A stretch of DNA of 64,000 nt, from assembly GCF_037126465.1 (NCBI RefSeq), contig NC_088203.1, positions 50,114,489-50,178,488 on the forward strand, read 5' to 3'. Made by a program: the position numbers and the translations under genes. This DNA comes from Ornithodoros turicata. Taxonomy: Eukaryota; Arthropoda; Arachnida; Ixodida; Argasidae. The notes under the pieces are model-generated. The model worked only from the letters and a program-made list of their open reading frames with translations, was not told where the DNA came from and did no database searches. Of this stretch, positions 40,016-53,600 are shown in pieces (position 1 is the first letter of the stretch; each line of letters starts with the position of its first letter).

Positions 40016-42083
40016 ATGCCGAAAGTTCCCAAAACTACGTTTTACCGGCACGTTCGGAGAGACACTAACTATAGCTGCCAGCTTTTATCTGGTAGTAAAC
40101 ACGATGACGGTGCTGCTACAGCACATTCTTCCACTGCATCAGAACACGATCATTCACTCGAACGCGTGCACGAAGTCGTCGATGAGAATGAAGATATCTT
40201 GCAACACGATGATCAGGCACCATCGGATATCTCTGAACCGTCATCCGCACAATGCAGTCCGTCAGACCGCATCGCTGCTACTAGTTCAGAACCTGTTGCG
40301 AGTTCGAGTCATCATACGACGGACAGCAGTTTTGAGAATACCGAAAGTGGATTCATGCTGACACAGTTGAGGACTTGGGCACTTTCAGGGGTCGGCCAAA
40401 AGCACGTGACAGCATTGTTAAAGTTTCTTAAGTTACATCCTTGCCACGCGAACTTTCCAAGCAGTGCACGCTCTCTGTTGTGCACTCCACGACGAAACAA
40501 CATAATAGAAATGTGCGAGGGGAAGTACTGCCATTTTTGGGCTTAAGAACGGTCTAGAGCATACACTAGCCACGGCAGAAACCATCCCAGATGTGATCCT
40601 TGTACATGTCAATATAGACGGAATTCCACTTTCTAAGAGCAGCAAAAATCAGTTTTGGCCCATCCTGTGCAGAGTCATTAACTGTGATAGGAGATTGCCA
40701 CCTTTCCCAGTAGGAGTTTACTATGGGATGTCAAAACCGTTTTGTGCCAACACATTTCTGACTCCATTTATGAGAGAGTCCAGTGAGCTCCACAGTAACG
40801 GCATGGACCTCAAAGGCAAAAAAGTGAAAGTGGTGGTTTCAGCATTTATTTGTGATGCCCCTGCTAAGGCATATGTACTTTCAGTCAAGGGGCACAGTGA
40901 ATACTATAGCTGCACGAAGTGCACTGTCGAAGGTGCATATGTAGAGGATAGAGTGTGCTTCCCATGCTTAGATGCACCGTTGAGGACTAATGAAAGTTTC
41001 CGTGGCCGACAACAGAAAGAACACCATGTAGGCATGTCGATACTAGAGGAGCTCCAAATAGACATGATACGGGATGTACCACTGGATTACATGCATCTTG
41101 TATGTCTTGGAGTTCAGAAAAGACTGCTTTCTTTGTGGTTTAAGGGAACTAGAAGTCACCGCCTCAGCCCTTCACTACGTGAGACTGTTTCTGTCAAACA
41201 TGCGTCATTGGCTGCCTTTGTCCCAGCTGACTTTTCTAGGAAGCCGAGGGTTATGTCAGAACTAGACAGGTGGAAAGCCACGGAATGTTCTTACTTTATA
41301 CAGGCCCTCTTTCCGTGGCCACCTCCCTTCCTAGAGCCATGTACAAACACTTTTTGGAGCTTCATGTGGCGATATCTATATTGGTGAGCCCAAGCATGTC
41401 TAAAGATCATGCAGATTATGCAGAGAAGCTCCTACGCCACTTTGTTAAGAAACATGCTGACATTTATGGGCAGGGGACTCTCTCTCATAATGTTCACGGG
41501 CTGATCCACCTGGTTGATGACGTTCGAAACCATGGACATCTCGACTGCTGGAGCGCATTTCCTTTTGAGAGCTATATGCAGACTCTAAAAAGGCACTTGT
41601 GTAAGCCAGAAAGGCCCCTCGAGCAGCTCCGTAACATAGTCCTTGAGCAAAGGTGCACCCCTCCTTTAAGGCATCGTACTCCAAGTGCTGTGCAAATGTC
41701 ATTTGAAATCAAAGATGCGTTACTTCCTGCAGGTTGTATTCTACCCTGTTTACAGGCGCGTACTTGTACCAGGACGGTTTGAACTGCGCAATAACTCTAG
41801 TGACAGCACATGTCTTTTGGGTGATGGCAGTTTCATAAAAGTCACAGGCGTGGCCCGTATTGCTTCGACGCAGGAAATATGTGTCATAGGGAAGAAATTT
41901 AGGTGCACAGAGGACTTGTGTGTGCATCCCTGTGCTTCTTCAATTCTTGACATTCATGTTGTGTCAAATCCCTCCCGCCGTCAGGTCTGGCCACTGTCTG
42001 CTGTTCGAATGAAGTGTGTGCTCTTGCCCTTCAGAACTAACTGCCACGTGGTGTTCCCGTTACCGCACACTGACAAACAATAG
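40016..42083 (+). pseudogene. CACTA/EnSpm-like transposase (TNP2/DUF4218 type), frameshifted
   Basis: The start is taken at the ATG at 40016 (MPKVPKTTFYRHVRRD). Frames 40016-40546, 40542-41387, 41270-41782 and 41685-42083 together give about 680 codons. The first catalytic region has VHVNIDGIPL with an FWPILCRV block. The second has VSAFICDAPAKAYVLSVKGH followed by SCTKCTVEG, parallel to the plant TNP2 layout. The third has VPLDYMHLVCLGVQKRLL. LYTGPLS and FPFESYMQTLKRH match the DUF4218-like part. Frame changes near 40540, 41290 and 41700 disrupt it; the last could instead be a small intron. The protein would catalyse cut-and-paste transposition. Confidence 0.8.
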
Positions 42084-42123
42084 TGCCAGTGGGATAAGGG
42101 CTTGACTTTGCCACTTAATTATA

Positions 42124-42999
42124 CAGGGTTTCCCAGAAAATGTGTCATTGAATTATATAATAAAAAATGGCACCACCTAGAATCATGCAGTAAACAGCAT
42201 TTGTTCTTGCTAGGTTTTTGCCGCCTACTGATGTGAATGTCACGTAACTTGAGCTTTATTATGTAAATTTTTACGAACTCTACTGGAAAATTTGCTAAGT
42301 AAAGTTCGCTTTTTTTACCCCACCAATGTGAAGCATGTGCCGAATTTACTCAAGCTCATGCTAGTTGACACAAATAATGAGGAGCTATCCCATCGGAAAA
42401 AATAGCCGAACATCATGCATTTTGGGGCGCTCTGGACATAGTGCTGGACGAGTTTTTACGTGTCTTCGTTGCCAAGCCGACGAAAGGTGGTTGCTAAACT
42501 CAGCCCACACAGATAATGGAAAGAGATGAGACAGGCATGACTTATTGCATCCCCCTTGTGCTGGAATCGTGCTTCAATCTCCCAATTTCAGGAACTGTCA
42601 CGTTTTCTACTCTCAGTCTATGCGCTGGGTTTAACAACCTGCTTTCGTCGGACTGCACGCAGGTGCTCAAAAAGTCGTCAAGCTCTATGCTCTGGGGACT
42701 CAAGAAAGCATGATGTTCGGCTATTTTTCCCGATGGGGATGGGATCCTCAATATCCATGTCAGTTATCATGTGCTTGAGAAAATTCAGCATGTGCTTCAC
42801 ATTGTTGAGGTAAAATATGACCTTTACTTGGCAAATTTTCAAGTTCAGTTAGTAAATATTGACATAATAAAACTCAAGTTAGATGACATTCACATCAGGA
42901 GGTGGCAAAAGCATAGTAAGAACAAATGCCGTTGACTGCATGATTCTAGGTGGCAGAGTTTTTATTATAATTCAATGACACGTTTTCTGGGACACCCTG
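42124..42999. mobile_element. Tc1/mariner-type foldback element in an intron or spacer
   Basis: CAGGGTTTCCCAGAAAATG at 42124 is inverted as TTTTCTGGGACACCCTG ending 42999, with TA on both sides (42122-42123 and 43000-43001). The inverted arms extend over 200-300 bp, including GCCGAACATCATGC deep in both arms. The ~270-bp centre has no transposase. CAGGG ends with a TA duplication point to mariner-related elements. Confidence 0.85.
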
Positions 43000-43444
43000 T
43001 ATGCTTTCCTCCAGGTCAAATGACAATACATTTTTACTGAAATGTGATTTGTTTTGTATCTAACTGCACAATTTGAATATGCACAGCTTTTAGTTTTCAA
43101 TAGTAGCAAGTCTTTGTGAAGCAACCCGTTTATGTGCTTTGAATGGATTGTGTTGTGCCACTAGTGTTCTTGCCCGAGTATTTGTTACACATCAAGTGGC
43201 TTACTGCTCTGCGCTCGTATGCGTTGTAGTGATGTGGTGATGCACAAAGTCGTTTTTGTTGTGTCAGCAGCACCTGCCTCAAAAGTCACCTTCTCTGTCG
43301 CCCGCTGTCCTTGTGCACTCATGGACCTGTCCTGTGTTACTTTTCTGTGTCCCTGGCTGCATGTACATAATATTCATCATCACATGGACACTGTGCCTCT
43401 GTTTTTAAGGACGAAGACGCATCTCACTACGCTGCATCACTTAA

Positions 43445-46400
43445 ATGACTTTTCCAGCAGCTCCTGTAAAATACATCATTGTGAAGGTCACGGGAGAACA
43501 GGACCAAATAGCAGTCGTTCCATCGTCATGGATTGTAGGGTCCTCGTGCTTCTGGCCTCCTGATAAGGAGGAGAGGAAGGTTGGATTGTATGTGCGAAAA
43601 AAGAAACAACCGCAAATGCACTGGCAGTTCCTCGAGTGTCAAGAAATGGAATCGTACGGTACGTCGTTTGGGCTTCTACTCAGCCACCTCAATTTCAACT
43701 GGAGCTGTTTTGTTCGCTGAATAGAAACTTACGACGAAGCAAGACATATGCTGCCCATTGCTACCAAGACGTCTGATCTAAACGGTGAAGTGGAGTATGG
43801 ACGAGGAAAGAGGTTCAGAATAAGGAAAGTGTTTTCAGATGACGATCATGATAGCTCCCCTCCTATTACACCTCCGCGTCAGTGACAACCAAGATGTAAG
43901 TGCCTCTTTTGGTTTGCCTATGTTTGTAATGAGTGTAACCAGTGAAATCTCCTATAGGGTCAGCCCTATCAGTCAGGATAGGAGTGCTTAAAGAAGGCAA
44001 TAAGTGTATAGAGTAGAAGTTCCGAAGATTTGGAACATTTTCTCTATGGCAATTGTCCATCTTGCAGCAAAAGTTTGAACACAGATTCTTGTTGATGCAC
44101 GTGACATTGTTTGCTTGAGGAAAAGCATCTCAGTGTTAGGGCATGAAGTGGGAAACAAATGCAAACTACTCAGCCAGCTTATTAAAAAAAATTAATCGGC
44201 CATGTGTATGCTTGAACTTCCGCCTAAGTTTACTGCCATCGTGCATGGCCTTCGTTCCAACACCTTTCTTGCTTTATATTTCCCATTGCGTTTCGTCATA
44301 TTTCCTCATTTTGTTCCTCTGCAGCAGGTACCATACGCTCCACTGGGAATGCAGAGCATGTGCCACAAAGGAAGCGGCATATCCTACAAAATCTATCTGA
44401 TAATGAATGTTCACCACCTCCTACGCCACCCTGCAAGAACAAGCGGGCATGTGAGCAATTTACTTTGCTTAGTGTTTTTGGAGTCAAGTCTAACATTTGT
44501 GATGTAAATTTTAGTTATTGCGAGTCACAAGTTACACCCCTGCCAGCATTTAGGGCACAATCGTTCCTGATTACCTTCTTTCAATACAGCCTCTGCAGAT
44601 AACAGCCAGCAGCGATCACCCTTTCTTCCAACAGTGAGTCAGTGCACTCCCCCCTTCAGAAGTTGTGAGTTAACATTTTCTTATACTTATGTAGTAGAAA
44701 TGTCTAAAACGACCTGTCTGGTTGCAGCTTGACTGTAAGTATCGAATTTTTTTGCACTTTGCGACTGAACACTTCAGCAGGCGGCCTATCTACCAAAGAT
44801 TTGTCCTGTGATGTGAGCTTCATGTTCATCTGTCTACTGTTCACTGGCGTGTTCCTAATGTGAAATCTCAATGTTTAAAACCCAGGTTGTTTACAGGCTG
44901 TGCTCCCGCCTGGTTCTTTGTAAGATACTCGCCCTAACCTCCTCAATGCTTTGAATTTGATGTTGTATGCATTACTATGCTACCATTCACACCGACTGAT
45001 ACAGTGAACCATTCCCACCGACTGATACATCACTGTATAATGCATTACAGACTTGGTACACATAAGCACCTTCACCATCATACTGTTCACTTGAGACTCT
45101 TATTGCTGCATGTAACTTTTCTTTACAGACTCAAAGGAAAACCGACGTCCTTGCCGAAGTGCGACATCCTGCCCCGACATAGAAGCCGTTAGAAGGACTG
45201 GAGATGGTAAGGCATCATCCATACAAGCAAATTCTCCACCAACTCCAACCATAGTCTTATGACCAAAATCAAAGTGCTACCGTTTTCGTGGGCACACTAC
45301 CGGCTGTGCATATTTGTTTGGGTCCCATTCTCTGTTAGCCCCCTTCAGTGCCTGATCAATATCCTAACAAGAAACACCCTCGTGCTTGATGTATCATGCA
45401 TTGACGCTTTCCGAAATAGCTGTTCCTCGACTGTGTGTACAAGATTTGTAGCTGTTACGAGGAAATGCAAAATATGTAATAAATGCATAGCCATCGAGAG
45501 TGCATTTCCTGCAGCTTCCAAATGTGGCAAATGGGTCATGTGTCAGTGCTACTCATACTGATTGGTCGGAGTAAGAGCACACGGACGAGTGGAGAGGACA
45601 AAGTTTTTGCTCGGAGACTAACTCCCACCGACCTGACTGGATCGTGGGTGATGGTGTCCAGCTGACTGCCACCAAGTCCGAGTTGGTGCAGGCAGCTGGT
45701 CAGCGCGGATGCTTTCTGAATGTGACAGTACAGTGCCTTAATTTACAATTTCAAATGATTTTTATTACCCAAGGTCCTTAAACACTGATCTCCAGTGGTC
45801 CAGCAGTAGGTGAAAAAATAATGGAGCACAAGTACTGAAATCTTCAGTGTTCTAGCGTTTTAGTTTTGTGTTCTGCCGGTTGCCCAAATTTTTACTTGAA
45901 TTTGGGCAAGGAGCAAAATGTCTTGCTTCCTTGCTTGTTGCTTGAGAGATAATTTTGCCCTGATCAATACATTGTAAAATAATTACCTTCATTTTACAGG
46001 CTTCAGACGTTTAGCTGAAAGTTGTGTGCAGTCAGCGTCGTTGATGAAAATTAGTGGGGATACACAGGGACAAAAAAAAACAGCATGAAGGTTGGCCTCG
46101 TAAGTATTGTACAGGTATATGTAAGCTCCTGTAAAGAAGCTTGCTCTCCTCTTCAAATTAGCCAGTTTTAGCGAACTGTTGATAATATAGTACCTATAGC
46201 ATCCCTACACAAGCAAATCAACAGATAAGATGCAGAGTCATTATCTTTAGTAGTTCCACAGTAACTTCAATTTCTTGAGTCTGCCTGCTGTTTCATTTTG
46301 GCTTAGAGCTATCTTGGGAGAACCATTTATGCACATAGTGCAAATTTTTCTTGTCGAATGTCCTTCCGTTATCTGGAATCAGGTGCTATTTTTTGTAGTC

Positions 46401-49400
46401 ATCTTTGGGTAATTTGGTGTTATTGGTTCATCTCACTAATTGCATCCCTTAAAGGGACGGTCTGGTACATCCTGCCCCTCTCGTAAAGTTACCATTTGAT
46501 TGTAGTACTTTGTTGAAAATGGAATACTGCACATTCACCCGACAAAGCACTTCACTGTTATTAAATAACCAAATTAAATTGATAAAGATTGTAAAGCATG
46601 CTGTGATATGAGTTGGCAACAATGAGAATGGCTACGTCACCCTGCTGGAAAGTCTGACTGGATGCAGAAGTCGTTTGCTTTTGCAAGCGCTAGTGCACCG
46701 GCGTGAGCAGAAGACTTTCGGAAGTGACTGGGAACCGCTGCGACTCTAGTACATTTTTTTTCAGTTCTCAGGCGAAAAAACACACATTCTAACCATAATC
46801 ATAAGTGCAACAGACACGGACAGAAGGAACTGGACATGGACAAGCACTTGCTCGTCCGTGTCCAATTACTTCTGTTCATGTATTTTGCCCTTATAACTAT
46901 GGTTGATTCTTACCAACATGCCGAAACCATTTCGTTACTTACACATTCTAAGACTGGGCCCATATGCTGGTTAAGAACTATGTTAATTCTCAGAGACAAC
47001 CCCACACATAAACACAAATCTGAAGTCACCCATCATTGGGTGCGGGCTGTGGCATTACAGCTCCGACCAAAAATACATTACACTCACTTCAATTACACTC
47101 CCCATTGCACAGTGATCAAGTTTCGAAATGAAGTATCGCTGACAATGTACATGGAGAAGGAATGCGTGTTTACGTATATTTATAGACTGCATTAAATACT
47201 CGTGGAAAGAAAACGTGACTTAGGTTCTATGTATCTGATTATATGCCACATTCTCAGACTCCACACCCAATGTGCCCGTGCATGGGGGGGGGGGGTGCAT
47301 TGGGGGTCCCCATTCCGAGAACAAAAGGGAGCTTATGAGCACGATTCAACCCGAGGTCCTTCTACAGGTTGCAACTACTATGACAACGGTAGCTTGCCCG
47401 CAGGGCGACGTTATGTATGATGTTGGATGAGAGTGGGGCTCAGGTTTCGTCGTCTGCCATTACAGCACTTTTTGACAAATTCCTAGAAAATGACTTGGTT
47501 ATTCTGAATAAAACTTTGACGCTTGTATGTGTGCAGTACTCGTGAAGATAGTTTTGATAAGTTTCGGAATTGCCCGGGCTCTGCAAGCCCGTCCCTTTAA
47601 ACAAGCAGGTAAAAGTTTTTCCAGCTTTTCAGATTTTGGTAATTCTACCTCATTGCCCTGTCTGCATGTGTCTTGCAGGGCAAGGCACAAGCAGTAAGAA
47701 CAGCACATCCACTAACTCGGCAGCACCATCATCAAACTTGTGCAACCGTGTGCAGTCAAGGAGCAACAGGGGGTCTGTCAACATCAGCAGTGATGGTGAG
47801 CTCTTTGCATCACAGAACGTGTTGTCAGGGGCTCACGCTGTGATATATTACTGTCTAACTTTTGTAGATGACGAGCTCCAGTCGCCTGTAGGGTTCCGGT
47901 TCTCTGGTGTACTAGGAAGGTCACAGAACCTTGGTGGTGCATATCTTTTGTAATACTCTATGCTTGCCATCAGGGCACCTTAGCAGCATTTTACATTGGG
48001 CAATTCCAACCAAAAGCAGCTAGAGGTGTAGCTCGACCCTCACAGATTTCACTGCAAAACAATGTGTGTATTCCCTCAGGGGTATGTATGTAGGACTTTT
48101 TTTCTCAAGATTTTGTTTTCTTGAGCAGTGGGAGCGCGTCGAACTTGGCCCAAAAATGAAAGTGTTGTCCATTACGCATGCAATTCTGACACATACAGGC
48201 GGCATATCTGCGTTTTCTTTGTCTGGTGTTAGAGGGGAAAGGTCCACCTGGCTTCCTGAAGAGCATATCGAACGATAACTAATTCGGTGACGTCGTAAGA
48301 GCTCAAGAACAAAGCACGTTTGGGCCAAATTTACGATAAATATTTGGCGAGTTTGCCGCCTCTTAGGAGCTAGAGATTATTTATGCTCATAAACCGCTGT
48401 ATGGAGGTTCACTTCTCGGTAAGAATTTGAAGCTGGCCTGTTTTCATTGCTTAACTAAGTAATCGAGGATATTCATCATTCCTCCAAAACGACACTTTTC
48501 AGATAGCATTTTCACATACCTGAGGTCACCTGGGAAGAAGTCGTGCCATTTGTAGGACATACCCTCTCCTAGAACTTGTTGAAAATCTACAGGTGTTTTT
48601 CTCTCTTTTTTTTTCTTGAAGAACAAGAAAAAATATTTTCTTCCGTCACCACACTCCGGTGCAGCTCATTCATTAGTTGAGGTAATCTAGAACGTAAAAA
48701 GTTATACATATGTGATAATCTCCTGTGAAAAGAGACCCTCTCCTTTACCATTTTGAAAATCTGCAGATGGATTTGTTCATATGCGAGACATAAGGTTCGT
48801 CAGTGCACTTGCATATCCCGTCTCTAAGGTACCATTATCAGCCTCTGTACCACCACCAACGAAAGTCTTTGAAAACCATTTATAATCTAGCGCGCATTTT
48901 TCCCACAACAGAAAGTAAAAAAATAAGAAAGCATAGCTGTATGTGCAAAGTCTTTCTTTCACTGGATATAGATGTTTTTGCTGCAGTACCAGGGCCAATT
49001 TGCATAAAGGTTGAGTAAGAGTCTCATAATCATTCTCAGTAGCTATGACAGCGCTTCTTGCACGTGCGTAGAACACATGCCCCATACACTGCCAAGGCAA
49101 TGGAGAATTAGTCTGAGACTAATACTCAGCTTATATGCAAATGAGCCCTGAACATGAGATATATTAAAGTAAAAATACCCTCTTAGTGCCCTGGAAGGAG
49201 CATGCCTCATTGTGGTCCGTGATCAGTGCCATGAGCCAGGCAATGAATAGCTACAAAGCTGCTTCCAGGAGGAGGGGGGGGGAGGGTGAGTACTCGCTCT
49301 TGGTAAACTAACAGTACGTAGAAGGCGAACTTCTTTCGAAGGTTATAATGGTAGCTAACACAGCGGAAATAAATGCGCTGAAGTTTCTTTCCTTTGTTCA

Positions 49401-50592
49401 TTTTTTTGTTTGTTGAAGTCCACACACACATGTGGACTTAATGTGTGTGTGTGTGTGTGTGTGCCTTTTCATGAAGGCACATTTATTTTGCTTCCTAAAT
49501 GACCTCAACTAATGAATGACCTACAGCGGAGCTTTGTGATGTTTTTCTTTTTTTCGTTAAAGAAAAAAGAACACCCGGTAGATTTTCAATATGTTATAGG
49601 AGAGGGTCGGTCCTACATATGGCACAACTTCTTTCACTTCCCAGGCGACCTCAGGTATGTGAGAATTTTGAGAGATGTCATTTTTTATGAATAATCAATC
49701 CCCTTGATTGCTTAGTTAAGCAACGGAAAACAATCACCTTGAAATTTTTACATGATGCGAATCTCTGTACAGTAGTACAAGTATGAATAATCTAAGTCCC
49801 CTAGAAGAAGGCTAACTTGAAAAAAAGTATAGTAAAGTTGGCCAAAAACATGCTTTGTTCTTGACCTCTTACGATGTCGCAGGATCTGTACTCTTTAGAT
49901 ATGCTCTTCGGGAAGTGAGATGGACCCTTCCCATCTAACACACGACAAGGAAAGCACAGAAATGCTGCCCCTATGGGTCAGAAGGGCACATGGAATGGAC
50001 AACATTTTTTCATGTTTGGTGCAAGTTTTAGGCATTCCCAATGCTCAAGAAAACAAAATCTTGTGAAAAAAAGTTCATGTCTTACATCATATCCCTGAAG
50101 GAATGCACACTTTTTTTTTTCTTTTTGCGAAATCCGAGAGGGTCACGCTACACCTCTGGCTAATTTTGGCTGTAATGGCCCCTGTTATTATTTAGAAATA
50201 CTGCCTGCCCCAGTTGGGATCAAGGCTGGAGTGCACAAAACAAGTGTGGAAACACACAAGTCTTCTACACAACAAAAGTGCAACAGGACGCCCATTCTGA
50301 ACTCATAATATGATGCGTGAATCCTGAACTCAATGGTTTGTTGATCAACCTTGCTATTAAGTGTACTACTGACAGCCGCTAGGTGGCGGGCCTCCTGATT
50401 TGGACGCCATCCTAGACACGTGTAAAAGCTCCAAGCAACTCTTGTTACCCTTTACTTCTGACTAAGGCAGAGCTTCAACTGCAGCGTTAACCACACCCCT
50501 AGATACCTTTTTTTACAGTATAATGTGTAGTAAATCATCCCCTTTTTCATTGCTTCCCCTACCTTTGTTGTTTACCTTTCACTTCTTCATAA

Positions 50593-50656
<64 letters not shown>

Positions 50657-53600
50657 TATATAGAGGCTTTCCACATCAGTTGATTTTGTATATTTCACCA
50701 ATTCATCCCCATTCGCAGAACGTCCAGGGCATGATCCTCCTGACTCTCGTGTTCGCACATCTCCACTGCCATCATGTTACACTTCAGGTCAGGGTCTTCT
50801 GGATCTGGATACTTCATGGAAAGATTGTGGAAATCTTCTTTCCACAACTTTTGTTTGTGTTGTCAATTTTTCAACTTGCATATTTTTGTCCACCAATAAC
50901 TCGTCCTATGAGATCATATGTGAGAATGGCTGGTAGTCTGTTATGTGACGAAAGTAGTAGCTTGCTGTGGGTATAGAAGACGAGTAATCAGAAATGTCCG
51001 GAGGTTTGACATTATTTTGGTGATGCTATCCTGCAGGTTGGTTTCCCCTCAAGTTAGCGGTTGAGGTACATATGGGTTAGCAAAACAGTAGACAAAGGTA
51101 TTTTTGCTATAGGCATGCTTTCTTATTACCACTGCCCCTCCGTGCAGGTGCTAAGTGGTGCCAGCATTAGACTGCTTTTCAAACTCAATATGAGGACTAT
51201 ATTTCGCAGTGCAACACACATACACATGCAACGAAGACCAATTAAAGACGAGTAGCAGCAACAGTAATAATACCGAATATTCAAAAATGCACACGAACCT
51301 CTGGACTGCTTATCATGCTGACACCACATTTTGTGAGAGAGTTGAACTGGGATCCTGCACATAGCACAGCTCATGTGTACTCAATTGAGGTCACAGGAGC
51401 TGCCAATGGTATGATGCCACATGCATCAGGCTTTGAGCTGTGCTAAAGTTTGCATGATAGTTCCTTTCACCGCTGTATTTTAAACATGCTCAGGAACAAT
51501 CATATAGAAGTATTCTGTCCACACTTAACATTGCAGAATTCGAGAAACAAGTTCTGCGCAACCTTCGCATCATCACGCTTCGGCTCCGAGAGCACTCTGA
51601 TATGCTGGACACACTAATTTCAAGCCACCAAGAACCAAAAGACACGCAGGGAAATGATATCATCCCTGAGCCTTTCATGGATGTTGAAAACTTCCTGGAC
51701 TTCGACAGGAAAGTCAGAGAGTCAGAGATGAAGAAAGTACAGCTGGTACGTACCCCTAGAGTACGTCTTTCTCCAGTAGGAGGGAAGTTGCCTTATCGGC
51801 GTATTAGTTATATCGGCGGCTTCTGTCCTGAGGCAACTTCCCTCCTACATCTCTACCGGTTCGCTGGATTTCTACCCATCTACATCTTTCTCCAGTGTTC
51901 GTCTTGGAGTACCAACACAGACCTCAAGTGCTAATCGAATCACATACTACGTTGACCTCAGTGCTCATCCCAAGGGCTGCAGAGAATGACCTGACAATTT
52001 ACTTAGCGAGCTTTACCAGACAGGAGTTACATTTAAAGGAGCATGGAACTGACATTTAACTCGAAACCCTGCTTCGTCTGTGAAGCTGTCCACAAGGAGT
52101 CACCATGCAAAATACTTTCGCTCTGCGTCGTATTGTCACTGTGCAATAAAATATACAAAAGGCAGCCGGAAAAATCAGTCGTGAACGAGACACGAGCCCC
52201 GCATGACGTGAAATCTGCTCATGGCATTTTTTCTTTTTGGGTCATGCGCATCTTATACGTGCTTGAGCTATGTCACTGGATGTCACTGGTCACGCGCCGG
52301 AGCCTGTGATAAGTCACTCTTTGGATGTGGAGAGGGTTTTTGAAAGGTGCGCAGAGCGATGTCTTACTCGTGCTCATCGTTCTTTGGCAGGATCTCATTT
52401 TATTCGTTGCAGAAGACGTCGCAGCAATAAACAAAAATATTTTGGGGGTCACTTCCATGCTCCTTTAACCACATACACTTACACATACACTTTGAGTACA
52501 CTCTCGTTAACTCAAAACATGATAATATAAACTTTTGGTTAATTCAAACAAATCTGGACTTTTTGCTTGGCCTGCTTTGTTTTCCATATATTGAAAAGCT
52601 GGATAACTCAAACTCTACCTTTCCTTAATTAAAAACTTCCTCTTTTTTATCATCATTAAACATATTCCCCCACTCCGTTTATTGCCTGACGCCATAGAGT
52701 TGGTGTTAGTATGTGATATCTGCCTCATTGCTTGAAAAGATTACCGTACCTTCGCAAATTTAAGGACCCCCCGATTGTAAGGACCCCCCCCCCCCCGAGT
52801 TGAAGCGACCTAGTTTTGAAAAAGTTTGCCCGCGAATATAAGGACCCCACCTTCTCCCTACTCCTCTGTAGCAGCCGCGTCCCTGAGTCATTCCCCCACG
52901 TGCTCATCCACATGACCACGAGCGACCTCACTGGCACTGACATGGCCTCCTTTCTCTCTTTCCCACCGCGCGCTTGGGGTCTAAAGTTATTCGGAGGGTC
53001 GGTATCCACTTTCCGGTTTGCTCAGCTACCCACACATGATGAGTTCGAAGAGGGCATCATACTCTGCCCAGTTCAAGCGCAAGGTGATTTTGTACGCGGA
53101 ATCGCATAGCAGCCATCAGGCAGCAGAGGAATTCAGCTTGGGAAGGACATGCGTTATTCGCTGGCACCAGCAGCGGGACGCCATCTTTAGCTGCACGTCG
53201 ACGAGGAAGACGTTCTCGGGACCAAAGGAAGGCAGGCATCCAGAGCTCGAAGCCGAAGTTGCGGAGTACGTAAGAAAAGAAAGGAGGGACGGCCTTGCTG
53301 TGACCGTCGACGGCTTTCGTGAGAAAGCTAGGGAAATCGCGAAGAGGTTGGATATTCCACGCCACGTGTTCAGAGCCAGCCGCCGATGGGTTGAACGCTT
53401 CATGCGACGCCAAAGGTTTTGCAGTTTCTCGTAGCATTCTGAATTTGCATGCCTAGGTCACATGAGCGTGTTCTCTGTACGGGGTTCACAGTTTACAGAA
53501 TGCTTCCGAGTTTCGAGGGAGCTTCATAAAGTCATGCGTAAAAAGGGGTCTGTGGTATTTAGCAGAAATTTAGAGGACTGTAAACTCGAGACTGTAAATA

